From Glandiceps talaboti (Eukaryota > Hemichordata > Enteropneusta > Spengelidae): a stretch of DNA of 64,000 nt. Below the pieces are notes generated by a model, which was not told the origin of the DNA, searched no databases, and saw only the letters and a list, made by a program, of their open reading frames with translations. The translations under genes and the position numbers were made by a program. The stretch lies in the NCBI RefSeq assembly GCF_964340395.1, contig NC_135552.1, positions 14,868,194-14,932,193 on the forward strand, read 5' to 3'. The number at the start of each line of letters is the position of its first letter. The first letter of the stretch is position 1. Positions 27,514 to 40,714 of the stretch are shown here, piece after piece.

Positions 27514-28311
27514 ATGGAGTCGTCGCCTGCAGAGATGAAGAATGATCACCAAATTCACAACAGTCCGTCACGTACAGCCAATGGTGGGGGTGACTCACCG
27601 GCATCATCAGCATCTTCACTGACAACTCTCACCAATTTCGATTCACCGGCCCAAGAGTACAGTAGCAACTTAGACTATGCCACAGAACAAGGTATGATAG
27701 AATCCCAATATAATTATGGAACAGTTGTAGCACCGTCAGATTGCTATCCATCGTACAGAGACACGACGGCGGAGGCTGCTGGTCTTATGCCATCATCTTG
27801 GTCCAGTGTCAATCCAACCCTGAACACTATGCCAATGCAGGCAATGTCTGTCGACATGGGGATGATACCGGCCACAACAACTTTTATGAATCAACGACCG
27901 ACATTTATGGACATTGTACCACAGCATCATCCACATCACCCACACTATCATCACTACCCCGTACAACCAACGAAGCCGAAGAGGAGACGGGTCATTACAA
28001 CTCAACAGAGAAAAGCTGCGAACATTCGCGAACGAAGAAGGATGTTCAACATCAACGAAGGTTTCGACGAGCTTAGAAAAAAAGTGCCAACGTTCGCTTA
28101 CGAGAGGAGATTGTCGAGAATTGAGACTTTGAGGCTCGCTATTGTCTACATAGGTTTCATGACAGACATTGTTAACGGAAAGGACGCGAAAGACGTACAA
28201 CTACGCCAAAAACTATTTTTTAAGGATCATCCTGAAATGAAAGAAAACGAATGCATTGACACTGACTCTTCTCTCCCAAGCCCTGATATATCTACCCTCA
28301 TGGCATGTTAA
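27514..28311 (+). CDS. FERD3L/Fer3-like bHLH transcription factor (gene 2)
   Basis: A 265-residue protein in one exon. The bHLH is at about residues 165-217: basic region [14 protein letters not shown], helix 1 [16 protein letters not shown], then [43 protein letters not shown] is the signature of FERD3L/NATO3 (Drosophila Fer3), and KPKRRRVIT before it matches the RPKRKRVIT of the vertebrate protein. The family acts in the nucleus with E-proteins, mainly in neural progenitors; vertebrate FERD3L is also single-exon. The N-terminus has Ser/Thr-rich, Met-rich (MPMQAM) and His-rich (residues 129-148) parts shared with gene 3. The ATG at 27514 is the first in frame after the TATA box, and the N-terminus MES aligns with gene 3. 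The C-terminus ends in an acidic, Ser/Pro-rich tail. A distant AATAAA lies at about 28820. Confidence 0.95.
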   Translation: MESSPAEMKNDHQIHNSPSRTANGGGDSPASSASSLTTLTNFDSPAQEYSSNLDYATEQGMIESQYNYGTVVAPSDCYPSYRDTTAEAAGLMPSSWSSVNPTLNTMPMQAMSVDMGMIPATTTFMNQRPTFMDIVPQHHPHHPHYHHYPVQPTKPKRRRVITTQQRKAANIRERRRMFNINEGFDELRKKVPTFAYERRLSRIETLRLAIVYIGFMTDIVNGKDAKDVQLRQKLFFKDHPEMKENECIDTDSSLPSPDISTLMAC

Positions 28312-29442
<1,131 letters not shown>

Positions 29443-29734
29443 GGTATGTATGTATGTATGTATGTATGTATGTATGTATGTATGTATGTATGTATGTATG
29501 TATGTATGTATGTATGTATGTATGTATGTATGTATGTATGTATGTATGTATGTATGTATGTGTGTATGTATGTATGTATGTATGTATGTATGTGTGTATG
29601 TCTGTGTGTGTGTATGTATGTATGTATGTATGTATGTATGTATGTATGTATGTATGTATGTATGTATGTATGTATGTATGTATTCATCTACCTATCTATC
29701 TATCTATCTATCTAACTATCTATCTATATAATAG

Positions 29735-29824
<90 letters not shown>

Positions 29825-29825
29825 T
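29443..29825. repeat. Compound microsatellite (GTAT)n-(CTAT)n-(GTCT)n
   Basis: GTAT units to about 29682, CTAT units at 29690-29772 broken by AATAGAT, then GTCT units to 29825. All long frames here are repeat artefacts. Confidence 0.97.
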
Positions 29826-31479
29826 ATCTATCTGTACATGACCCATTTGCCAGTTCGGAGAGGGGGTGGGGTTAACGGGTGACAGTTCGAGAATATTAGG
29901 GTTATTAGTTAAACAATTTACTGATACTTGGGGTGATGATGCCCAACAAACGAATATATTTCTTCTGATTCACCTTAAATAATTATTGCAGTGAGTGTTT
30001 GATAATTATATTGGCAGTGTGTGTTTGTATTATTCTGGCAACAATTCTGTTTTTTTTCCACTTATTAGCAGTAAGTAAAACAATTATTGCTAGCCTAGAT
30101 TACCACAAAAACCATCAATTCCCACTATTGATGTGATTTGATTATAGTAATCACAGAAACCACCATAAAAATGATTTTAAAAAAAAATGGTAGTCAGAAT
30201 ATAAAGTGATAAGAAAAACATTGACACTTCGATTTCATTTATGAGCGCCAGGGGGAGACTGTTGGCGATATTCAAGAGGTCGTGTATAGTACCGCACGCG
30301 TTCTTGAAAACACTGAGAGTGATTTCAAAATCCGTTTAAAATGTCGCGAAATTTCGATGAAATCACAGAAGTATCCCTTGTCCCCCCGAAAGTGTCATTT
30401 CGTGATAATTGTCATTTACCGTAGTACTCAGTAGCACTGTTTGAATATAAATGTAATGTGCATTTGCGCAAAAAAAAGGTACAACAATTAAATAAAAATC
30501 CATTTGTTATGCAGCCAGCCAGACAGACATATACTAGATAGATGCTCTGTTTGCTGATTACGGTCAGTTGATTGTCCTCCTTCTCATCATAAGACGAGTG
30601 TGATCACCGATCGACAAGTAGCCTAGTTTGAACGGCAACATTGGTGGGGATTTGTCGGGACGGAAACCCGACACGTAGAACGGTACTCTAGTACGACGTT
30701 CGGGGTAAGGAACAAAGGAGCAATGCCACCTTTAGCAAATATAACGCTTTCTCAGCAGTGTTACATTTTGACAAATGCGCTGGGAAAAGCGTAATTGGCC
30801 CCCCAAAATAATCCTGGTAAGATTTGAACAAGTAAACATGTAACATAAGGCGCGAGTGATGCAACTTCACTTTTTACACATATCACTTAACACATCATAA
30901 TGAAGGGAGTTGTCGGCATAGTTCAGTGTTAGCACTGCGTGGACGTGATTGGAATAACTCACAATATGTGATGTTGATAGTTAAATCGAACTGGGGTTTA
31001 AAGGCTTTCCAGTGAATTGGTGCCTTGCCATCGAGAGCATATCAATCATCGGACCGCCGACTAGGCCGGCCTTTCAGGGGGCTGATTTGAACGGCTCCGA
31101 GTTAATTAATCAATACCCCTGTCAGTATATTACAAACGGCGTGTGCCGTGATTGGTAAACGTTAATTGTTAACTCCAGTTATGTCTCGCCGTTCCGATGT
31201 AGGCTCTCTTCATCATTTATTGGGTTTCGTTAAGCAGTAACGTTAAACAGCTTTGTATTGATTATTTAGCTTGCGGACAAATCATCAACTTCACTCTTGA
31301 CTCCCTTAAATTTTCACCTACATAGTAATACTTTTTAAATTTCAGATGGGGGAATTGCAGTTGATGGAGCACATGTTCCATCGTCCACAAATACCTGGAA
31401 ATTGTATATCGTTGTGTGATGTAACAATTGTACAAAATATGAATATGAATATGAATGTCAATTATTCATGAATATAGAT
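29826..31479. other. Intergenic, possible conserved regulatory DNA
   Basis: No gene recognised. A hairpin GTCGGG-ACGGAAA-CCCGAC sits at about 30654-30672. The stretch 31090-31280 is repeat-free and holds several homeodomain-type sites (TTAATTAA, GTTAATTG, TTATTTAG), so it could be a control element; this is inference. Confidence 0.4.
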
Positions 31480-31498
31480 ACATAAATAAATAAATGAA

Positions 31499-31529
<31 letters not shown>

Positions 31530-31564
31530 ATATAAATAAATAAATGAATGAATAAATAAATAAA

Positions 31565-31626
<62 letters not shown>

Positions 31627-31628
31627 TT
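31480..31628. repeat. (AATA)n and (TA)n microsatellites
   Basis: AATA units at about 31480-31565 with ATGA variants, then a TA tract at about 31569-31620. Confidence 0.96.
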
Positions 31629-31650
31629 AATGTTAATATATTAAGATCTA

Positions 31651-31708
31651 TTAATGTAGTTTGATGATCGTTGTTAAGCGTGAAATACAGCTCATCGACT
31701 CATCCATG
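31651..31708 (+). ncRNA. Degenerate hammerhead-ribozyme-like motif 1
   Basis: Shows TTGATGA (31661-31667; canonical CUGAUGA with C3 changed), a short stem-loop, GAAA at 31682-31685 and ATC at 31694-31696 as the possible cleavage triplet. Stem I can form only with bulges (ATG and AGT with ACT and CAT). It aligns with motif 2 about 95 bp downstream through TGATGATCG and AGCGTGAAA, so it is probably a decayed tandem copy. The change at C3 predicts no or weak activity. Confidence 0.4.
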
Positions 31709-31746
31709 TCTTACTTTCCTACTCAGTATCGCAATATATATATATA

Positions 31747-31801
31747 ACACAGTCGTCTGATGATCGCAACAGCGTGAAACTCTGTGTAACGGCTCCTGTG
31801 T
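31747..31801 (+). ncRNA. Hammerhead-ribozyme-like motif 2 (type I)
   Basis: Core CUGAUGA is at 31757-31763 and GAAA at 31776-31779. Stem II is CGC (31765-31767) with GCG (31772-31774) closing an AACA loop. Stem III is very short: A31779-U31787 and C31780-G31786 around a five-base loop. GUA at 31786-31788 would be the cleavage triplet. Stem I pairs CGU (31754-31756) with ACG (31789-31791), then an internal loop, then ACACAG (31747-31752) with CUGUGU (31796-31801). This is the layout of the minimal type I hammerheads known from Penelope-like elements and animal retrozymes. A weakness is the U-U mismatch where G10.1-C11.1 is normally conserved. No database check was possible. Confidence 0.55.
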
Positions 31802-31885
31802 ATCTTGCTTGATACTGTGTTATTTACACCACTCTACATACATATGTATTGAGCACTGTTTACTCCAGCATAGATATTTTACATA

Positions 31886-32264
<379 letters not shown>

Positions 32265-32338
32265 ATATTGATCATATATGGGTAACTTCTATCGACAAAT
32301 GATCTACCTGGGGTCTAGAACTGGAACCAATACTTAAG

Positions 32339-32374
32339 GAACAAACAAACAAACAAACAAACAAACAAACAAAC
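32339..32374. repeat. (CAAA)n microsatellite
   Basis: About nine CAAA/AAAC units. Confidence 0.95.
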
Positions 32375-32702
32375 AGCTACGAGGCAGTCACTCAGTGTCC
32401 CATCATCTTTATTTCCATCTAAAATATACCTAAATAATATTTAGTGTGTATTTTTTATTCAAAACATTTTATCTGTCTCATACCTATCAAAAATATTGAA
32501 AGAAATGGGTCGTAGCTATTCCTTGGCTTAGTGCACATAGTCAACAGTTTGGTTTTTATGTAGCTGTCATCTATGTAATCACTGTACTTGAAAAGGAACA
32601 ATATGCTGTCTGGAGATGTCACAAAACACATCGCTTACGATGGCTTTCGTATCCATACAAACGTTACTGGTACAATTGAAAGAAAGAAACCGGAAACAAA
32701 AC

Positions 32703-32789
32703 CTCGTCTGGCTTAAGGAAAATCTTACCAACAGTGCTGCATTTTATCATCTGGCTCAACAAAAATCTTACCAATTATTTATCGAGAAA
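32703..32789 (+). repeat. Dispersed copy of the 43-bp CGTCTGNCTCAACA repeat
   Basis: Two units of the motif with ATCTTACCAACAGTGCTGCA and CATCTGGCTCAACAAAAATC, the same as the tandem array at 46500-46940. Inverted single traces also occur at about 42860-42890. This points to a mobile or transposed satellite family. Confidence 0.7.
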
Positions 32790-35394
32790 TGACTGTTGAG
32801 TGGTTATATGGCGTAGTGATGACGAAGCATTGTACACATCTATTGATTTGTTGATGATATATGGACAACGTGGGAATTTTTAGATCGAAATATTGTCTTT
32901 CAGTAATATACAGACACACTGTATAACACGTTCTACAATTCGTTTGTAAGTTGTGTTTTATTTCATGAGATTGTGTCCATAGGGAGGGAGAGAGAGGGGG
33001 GGGGGGCTGGATAAAAATGAGAGAGGTGGGTTAACAAGGTGGAATAATTGTAGAAAGAAAGTAAAGAAAATTTGTTTAGGAGTGCAAACTGAAGAAGTTT
33101 TTTATATGTAGCCCTAGCGATCGTCACTCTAGCTTGTTAACTAGGTCAACTGGTTTGTTTTTTTAGATTTGTAGCGAAAGTGAAACTTTGAATTCTAAAA
33201 TTATTTACCCAAAGTCTGTAAACTTTTTTTTGTAATATTTCTATTTTAGTTTTAACTCTGTTAAATTTTATAATCTGTGTTAATTTTATGTGATTGCCAT
33301 GTTCTCTGCTAAGAACTGAATACAATTGACCATAATTAATAGCTATTGATCACTAATGGCCGACTTTAATATCTAATCGATAACATATATTTGATATAAA
33401 CTAAGATAATCGGAACATAAAAAAAATTGTGAGGTAGAAATTAAAGATGTCTCGACCATAAAAAAAATTATTACGTCTAAATACACAACTTCCAATGTAC
33501 ATGAATTTTGTTTTTTATCACCGAAAGCCAGTACCTGTTGGACTTGAAAACAAATGTTAGTTAGATGAAATCCGGGATCAGTCAAGCTGAACTCGACCAA
33601 TATATATGTATGTACATTAATGTCACGCGATGACATAGTTCGTAATCGTTCGGTCATATATCAAATTTGATATAAGGATGTGAAGCTTTTGAATAATTTT
33701 CGCATGGGAAAGGGGAGTAGAAGTAAACAAAAAAAAAAGATCATGGTTTTGTACCCACAGATGGTATGTTTTCCCAAAACAGAGCTCCCTACTTGTGTAT
33801 TTTAGGGGTGCTGTGAAATTGAAACGAACACATTTTGCGGTGTCTGTTACTCTCTAATCATATTTGTTTTCGAGTGGTAACGTGTTGACTATTGATCGTG
33901 GTTTACCACAATTACATTTTTCGGCTTTCCAATAGTTTTGATTACATCGCTTTAAATGCGTTTATTGATCCACATCAGTGGAAAAATGAAAAGAATCAGG
34001 CGTTATATTCTCGTTAAAGATATTATATGAGCATGCATTTGTCGTTACTTTCAAAATCTATTTCAATTTGTGTGCTGAATGATTAAGTATAGCAGCTCCC
34101 AAACAACAGATGACATCAAATTAACGTTCTGTCAACTTCAAACTCGACATAAGTTACATCCACTTGTCGAGAAAGTCACTGTTTCATTGATTTCATCACA
34201 TCAAGCAAGACAATGAAGAGAAAAATGGTAGAAAATTCTCACGTCCATTTTCTCCCATTTCACAGATTGAAATCCAAAAGGGGGCTACACACATTAATAA
34301 GGGGTTTCCGTTCAAGTAGGATACATGTACAAAAATCAATTTTACTAGGTAATTCGTGGTTTTAACTATACTTTTTTGTGTGTGGCAATGATATCAAGTT
34401 TATCGCTTCGACAATGAACGCATAAGTTACAACAAATATTGACATTATAAAGTGCTTAGTCTCTAATCTGATGACACTTGCCCTTTTCAACGTTCGTTCG
34501 GAGTAGAACTTCATTAAGTGCACGTCATGGGTTTGATCGAATGGGACAGGGAGTAACTAAGAAAAAAACAAGCAAACAAAGACAATACCTTTAATATTAT
34601 TAAAGTTACAAAAAAAATTTCAATTTTAAAATTTGTGAAACTGTCCGAATATACAAGCGCCCGGTCGTCTTTGAAAGCATGGTTATGATTAAAAAAAGAA
34701 GAAAAAAAAAAACAAGTAACAGCTGTGAGGCCTAGTAAAAGTGGGAACGGCGGTGACTCAGAAGTTTGCACCAAGAATCACGTACATAACACAACTAGTG
34801 ACGTTAGTGATTAATGATCAGAAAATATCAAAATTGATGATGAACTAAAAAAAAAGAAAATACATGGCAATTCTGGGAAAGAGTAAAAACCGGAAGAGCG
34901 TTTATAATGATATTTTAAGGGAAAAAATTCGCAAGACGTTGTATTATTTTTTTTTACCCCAGTCCTGTTTTACATAAATCTTTTTAATACTTCTAATAAC
35001 ATGGGAAAAAGCAACACTTAAAAATCAGTTAATGATTAGAAGTTGGCTTTATAAACGAACAATCCACAATAGAGATTTACAAAGGTCCTCTTCACAGCCT
35101 AGTGTATATCGGAAGAGTGCTGCAAGCGACTGCATTTCACAGCTTGTAAAGGGCACGTGCCTGGGGTGGTAACACGTTGACGGAATGTTGGCCTAGTTCG
35201 TACGCAGCAATTGTAAAGAACACAGACAAACACCTCAAAATCAGTGGATTTTTCCTTTCGAAAATAGTGCACTGCTACATAAGTTTCATTTTTTCCCCGC
35301 AATGTATGTAAACCATTTAAAACTTTGATTTGTTGCCTCTGTATGCATATTTCGTCAAATAGAAGAATTTGTAGGAAAGTCAGCGTCCGTTATT
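32790..35394. other. Intergenic, no gene seen
   Basis: AT-rich with a G run near 32997-33006; poly-A-rich patches. No recognised coding sequence. Confidence 0.45.
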
Positions 35395-35730
35395 GCCGGT
35401 TTAATTAAAATTCCGTAATTAGTTGTTGGCAATCATGTGTGTTGCATTTGATAATGACACGGCCAGACGAACGGATAATTGATGGGTGTCTAGCAAGACA
35501 ATGAGGCACACGAAACGTAATGGCGGACTCGGGGGTTGAGGAACAATGCCAGTCAAATCTTTATAAAACAAAGTCCTCGAGGCACGAGTTTGGCTTTAAT
35601 TTCACATCCCATTAATTGTCTGCCTCGTAGAAAACTTGAGAGTTTCAATTGGCGCAATTCATACCAATTAATTGATTATAAAGAGGGAATTTCATACAAG
35701 TAACTAAATTATGTGCCTGGTTCATGAAAA
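35395..35730. promoter_or_regulatory. Candidate cis-regulatory module
   Basis: Repeat-free DNA dense in homeodomain-type sites (TTTAATTAAAA, GTAATTAG, ATAATTGA, CATTAATTG, CCAATTAATTGATT), Sox-type ACAATG (twice) and a Cdx-like TTTATAAAA. It stands out from the microsatellites on either side. No conservation data were available; this is inference. Confidence 0.3.
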
Positions 35731-36417
35731 CAAGCAAATCTCATCCGGAATCACCTAACTTGTTTACGAACTTGTTTAATGTACATCGGAGTTATACAAA
35801 ATCATTAAACAGTACTCTAACGCAAATTAATGGGTGAAACCTTTCAGTAAGTTGAAAATGTATCGTTTCGAAGCAATGCTGCAGGGCATATTTAAAGTGG
35901 GGATGTATGCAAACCGAGAAAGCTAAATAGCGGACAATATTATAGCAGACTGTTGAATATTGAGCCGTGTGTACGTCTAAAATTGCGCCAAGGGTACTGT
36001 TAGAAAGCTGTTTTTGATAAAAGGAGTAGAGTCGTTTAGTTTGTAATTGTTTCTGAGACGCTGTAGCTGAATGTAAACATGGGGGTTATTTTCATTTTTT
36101 TAAATAAAGGAAACAAACTAGGGCGCGGCAAACGTGTTGATGAACATCCTGGGTGTCCCCCTGCACCTGTTTACCGTTGCATCCTTATTTTGTTTGTGTC
36201 TATTACATTTGAATACTGTGTTAGGTGGGTATGTTAATTTGTCATCATGGATCAAAACCCTTTTCAAATACCGCTATGCTTGTCTACAGCTATGTATATA
36301 TACATGACTTTGAAATGCCTACAGTTAGTCAGCCCATTATGTCTTAGTAAAAGGTTGTCTTGCTTCGAATTCGTTCAGTCGGAATGAATTGACGAGAACA
36401 GTATGAGGTGGTTAGTT
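35731..36417. other. Intergenic, no gene seen
   Basis: Unique DNA; nothing recognised. Confidence 0.4.
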
Positions 36418-36930
36418 TAAATGTATGTATGTATGTATGTATGTATGTATGTATGTATGTATGTATGTATGTATGTATGTATGTATGTATGTATGTATGT
36501 ATGTATGTATGTATGTATGTGTGAATGTGTGTATGTATGTATGTATGTATGTATGTATGTATGTATGTATGTATGTATGTATGTATGTATGTATGTATGT
36601 ATGTATGTATGTATGTGTGTGTGAATGTGTGTATGTATGTATGTATGTATGTATGTATGTATGTATGTATGTATGTATGTATGTATGTATGTATGTATGT
36701 ATGTATGTGTGTGTGAATGTGTGTATGTATGTATGTATGTATGTATGTATGTATGTATGTATGTATGTATGTATGTATGTATGTATGTATGTATGTATGT
36801 ATGTATGTATGTATGTATGTATGTATGTTTGTATGTATGTATGTATGTATGTATGTATGTATGTATGTATGTATGTATGTATGTATGTATGTATGTATGT
36901 ATGTATGTATGTATGTATGTATGTATGCAT
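36418..36930. repeat. Long (ATGT)n microsatellite with periodic interruptions
   Basis: About 510 bp of ATGT units. A GTGTGAATGTGTGTATG interruption recurs at about 36520, 36620 and 36713, showing that whole blocks of roughly 95 bp were duplicated. Confidence 0.97.
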
Positions 36931-37416
36931 GTCCATGAATAGCTAGTCCGATGTCCAGAAGAGATTGTCAAGACTTCATCAATTACAAGTGACAACACAA
37001 CTACGTACAATAAACATTCCGTGTCTTATGTAATAGCCACGTGATGAACTCGTTAGAAAAAACCACAACCCCAACAATGCCATGATGGCAAAATGTAGAC
37101 TCTCGTGGTTTGTATCATCTCGCCTGTCAATTCATATAATCACAAGTATATAGTCAAGAATATATTTTTTTTTAAATTTAACACATAATAATATTCGTGT
37201 TATTAACAACACCATAACGTGATCACAGCCTTTTCAAGCAATTTAGATATTTGTAGAGTCAAATTTAGGATCCTGACTGCAATCTTCATATGTATCATAT
37301 AAGCAAGCAAGTTAAGTCAAATTAGATAATCTCAAGTTCAAACAATCTTTACTACCAATCCTATCTCTTCATAATTGATCAATCATATGAAGGTCAATAC
37401 CAAATTCGCGTCAATA
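36931..37416. other. Intergenic, no gene seen
   Basis: Unique AT-rich DNA; nothing recognised. Confidence 0.4.
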
Positions 37417-37580
37417 TGTATGGAATGTAGTAAGGCCTATATAAACCCTTATTTCTGTGTGATATGTAGGAGTTTTGTTAGATGTCAATAAAGTACGAGT
37501 AGCTGTTCTTATAGTACTTGGTTGTGTGTGGACATCATTCCTTTCCAGAACCTGTTTCTAACCAATCGACTTATCCTACA
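37417..37580 (+). mobile_element. Probable LTR remnant of a BEL/Pao-like retrotransposon
   Basis: Begins TGTATGG and ends CCTACA, with TATATAA at about 37439 and AATAAA at about 37489, the order expected in an LTR (promoter, poly(A) signal). Immediately after it, TTTTTGGTGATGAGACCAGG could be the primer-binding site, then the gag-like frame starts. The left boundary is uncertain and no second LTR was found. Confidence 0.45.
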
Positions 37581-37603
37581 TTGTTTTTGGTGATGAGACC
37601 AGG

Positions 37604-37909
37604 ATGCCCGATACACAGCCAACCCCTCAACAATCTCTCGAAAAGTTGAAGGTTGCACGCTCAGCCCACCACGGACATATGACAAGGCTCCTCGAGAAAG
37701 GAGAGGAAGACATGGCACACACCGGAGCATTCGATGCAACGGTACTACAGACTCTCCGAGCCAACCGTGAGCGAATCCTATCCAAGTACACGGAACTCAT
37801 CAACCTTGACAAAGAGATTTATACACTAGCCGAAGCAGAGGAATTAGCCGCCATCATCGAAGAATCAGAAACCTACCTTGACCGAGTACATACGAAGCAA
37901 TTACCATGA
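37604..37909 (+). pseudogene. BEL/Pao-like gag N-terminal fragment
   Basis: An open frame of 101 residues starting MPDTQPTPQQSLEKLK. It is strongly helical and charged: LKVARSAHHGHMTRLLEKGE, then LRANRERILSKYTELI, NLDKEIYTLAEAEELAAII and ESETYLDRV. This pattern (short basic helix with a TRL motif, then a paired coiled coil ending in an E..EYxDRV-like stretch) is typical of the N-terminus of BEL/Pao gag. It stops at a TGA after QLP with no protease, reverse transcriptase or integrase following, so the element is truncated. A small host protein cannot be excluded. Confidence 0.55.
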
Positions 37910-39589
37910 TAGTAAGATGTTTCTGATTTATTACACTTTCCAATATTTCATGTTCAAGTTTATAAGATTGTTCCTGGCATTGAGACAAAAATGGCATTGA
38001 GACAAAAATATTTCTCTAAATTGGTAGGAAATGAACTTCTTACTATTAAAATTGAGATGTTGGTGAAATGAGTCTAGAAATTTGCAAAACAATTTGGATT
38101 TGAATTCTAAGAACTGTTATTCGGGTTTTAAAGTTGCCGCTCAATTTTTTCTAATGATTATATAGTTAAACAAAGGAATGTCCACTAAAGATAAAAAACA
38201 GAGTCATCAAGATGCCATTAAGATGTCATTAAATCAATTAGCTTTTGTAACTCATCACTCAGTAACTTTGCACAATGACAAGCCAGGGGACCTACTCAGA
38301 ATAACATAACACGGTGATGGCAGGACAGGTGATAAACAACTCCCTTCTGAATAAACCGGACAGCCACCATCTATCCCATGAATTTTAAAACCAATCACCT
38401 TTCTTTTGAAATAAAAAAAGAAGAAAATTACTGACATTCCATTAGACGTCTGCTTCATTACAAATCGTTTTGTCCTCCCCATGCTGGTGTGTGGCTATTG
38501 CACAACGTGACGCTAATTAGTTGAATTAAACAAAACAGACCAACCGTGAAAACAAACAAAATTTCCACTCGACAAACTTACTTTCTAATCAAGTCGTAAT
38601 CAAAAGAGCAATTATATGTTTTTTCCCCACCTTCTGTGGAATTTTCCCTTTGTATTACAGCAAGTTGGGCGCATCTTTATTAAGTTAATTCCAGACACAA
38701 ATAGAAAGTTTCTCGCCATGTCTTATTCATCGCAATGTAAATACATCTAAGGAAATATGTCTGCCAACAGTCGCCATCGAAATTTGACATTCTACAATTT
38801 GGTTATGTCTACGAACTTTGTTAATATTTCAATAAAATATTAAACTATTTGTATAATAGTTATTCATTCTATATAGATACTCCGTTTCGTTGTTTTTTTT
38901 TTATATCCTAAAACTTGACGGTGTAATCGCCTCGCCATCGAGATATGTATATACTTGTCAAATAACTTTGAAATAAGTTGGCTGTAAGGACCGATATTTG
39001 CATATATTAGTATGAGTAGCGCTGCATTTGAAATTAGCTTGCAACTTGCAAGCGAATTTCAAGTGTTGCCTCTAGGGGTTTACTTAATAGGTGGCTTATT
39101 ATTAGGGTACAAGAGACAGTCTGGTTTGTAAGACCTATACATATATCTACTGCATAGCCATCTACTGCAGCTTGTCTTGGACATAGCAGCATCGAGTAAT
39201 AAAAAAAAAATGAGTGAGTGTGCTTGGTTTGAATACCAAATGTTTTGGATTATTTTTTTTGGTCATATGTTTGGTACTCATTGAAACCAAATAAGTAATT
39301 GTGTTGTTTGTACTAAATACTTGGGTAGAGTTCTACCGGTACAGTTTTCTAGACACCATTCAACACATTTCAGTATTTGAACGACAACGAGATATCCAAC
39401 ACAAAGATAAAAGTATATAGTACCACTAAAAATCCAAGATTAAGACTTTGGCCTTGGTGTACTCGTGTTATACACTCACATAATATACGAATTCACATTT
39501 TGGTATATGTATAATAAATAAAGGCGATGGAGCCCGGGGCGGTACCAGTGGCCAGCTCTGGTAGAGGTGTGTGGCCAGTGATGGAAACC
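37910..39589. other. Intergenic, no gene seen
   Basis: A 19-bp ATGGCATTGAGACAAAAAT-type duplication lies near 37975-38010. A stretch near 38500-38620 is rich in AATTAG and AATCAA-type sites. No gene. Confidence 0.4.
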
Positions 39590-39830
39590 CCAGACCCCAT
39601 TTTAGACTTTAGACCCATTTTGACCAAACACCAATACCACATTTTAGACCATTACAGTTTTTAGACCTAAATACATTTTCCTTACGAGGCAGCATTTTTG
39701 GGCAAACAATGGCAGTTATGATTTGGTAAAAGACAACGGCCCACATTTTAGACCGAGCAAGATCTAAAATAATGCAAAGGGGACCACATTTTAGACTCTT
39801 CAAAGAGACACCATTTTAGACCAAAGGGCT
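39590..39830. repeat. Irregular cluster of ATTTTAGACC motifs
   Basis: CATTTTAGAC(C) or a close variant occurs about seven times with uneven spacing, some split by TTTAGACC. It is not a simple tandem array. Confidence 0.75.
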
Positions 39831-40021
39831 AGAAAACGCATCCCAAAGGGCGGCACATACTCAGATAAGGGGAGCAGCCCCCCCCCCTCTCGCCCCACGG
39901 CGATGAGGCTACACTAGTATTTTTGAACGTATCAATTTGTCAATTGTTCACTTTCAGAACTTCATGTTAGTATAGGGTATTCTTCGATGACGATGTTGTT
40001 GATAGCCCTCTTTGATACGAA

Positions 40022-40235
40022 ATATGGATGACAAATGGGTATTTATTTTGGATTTTTTAATTTTCTCTGGTTATGTACTTTGAAAAACAATGTACATATA
40101 CAAAGTCCTTGTTTGTGACACAATATATTGCAAAAGAATGTGTCAAATAAGCTACACTCTTGTAATATGTTATTGTACTTACAATTAAAAGAATTAAAAA
40201 TGCCTAATGTTTGTTGTCCGTATGGCTACTTTCAG
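40022..40235. mobile_element. Foldback MITE-like element, copy 2 (shortened)
   Basis: Starts ATATGGATGACAAATGGGTA and keeps family blocks AAGTCCTTGTTTGTGACAC, ATATTGCAAAA and GTTATTGTAC in the same order as the left arm of the element at 3022-3372; the right part returns an abbreviated complement (AATTAAAAATGCC, CCGTATGGC). Confidence 0.7.
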
Positions 40236-40714
40236 TTCATGAATAAATTTATATTCTATTGAATATAAATCCAGCTTTATCTGTCAATATATTCCATTTT
40301 TTGACCCATGACATCATCATTTTACTAACCTGTGATGCAATATGCATCAAGGCCACATACAGCAGAAACTGTTATCGCATTGCGTATGCATAAACAGACG
40401 ATGTCATCACACTGTGGCCACGCAAACAAGCGTGTCGTATTGAAGAAACACTAGTCTCATGGATGGATGATGCATAGTAATGTGTCTACACAAATAGTGA
40501 TGTCATAGTATTGTGGTCGCACAAACGGATGACGACACATATATTATTCTTCACATTATTCTTCACAGTATGATACGGTCGACGACGTCAGTAGTACGCA
40601 TGTCTGTGACGTCGTGGTCTACAGTATCTTCTGAAATAATCCTATAACCATGGTGCTACTACAGCATGTGGTAGTGCACAGACTTTCTACATCAGTATGT
40701 ATTATGGCGTCATG
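40236..40714. other. Intergenic, repeated ATGCATCA/ACGATGTCATCA-type words
   Basis: About 40320-40600 has a loose periodicity of GATGTCATCA, CACAAACG and TGTGGCCACGC words (three or four copies), possibly an old tandem repeat. No gene. Confidence 0.4.

Noticed and set aside
27793-28200. Antisense and alternate-frame open frames over gene 2 (similar over gene 3)
   Set aside because: Shadow frames of a strongly conserved coding sequence.
30905-30990. tRNA-like GGCATAGTTCAGTG-TTAGCAC
   Set aside because: It resembles a box A but no box B follows at the expected distance.
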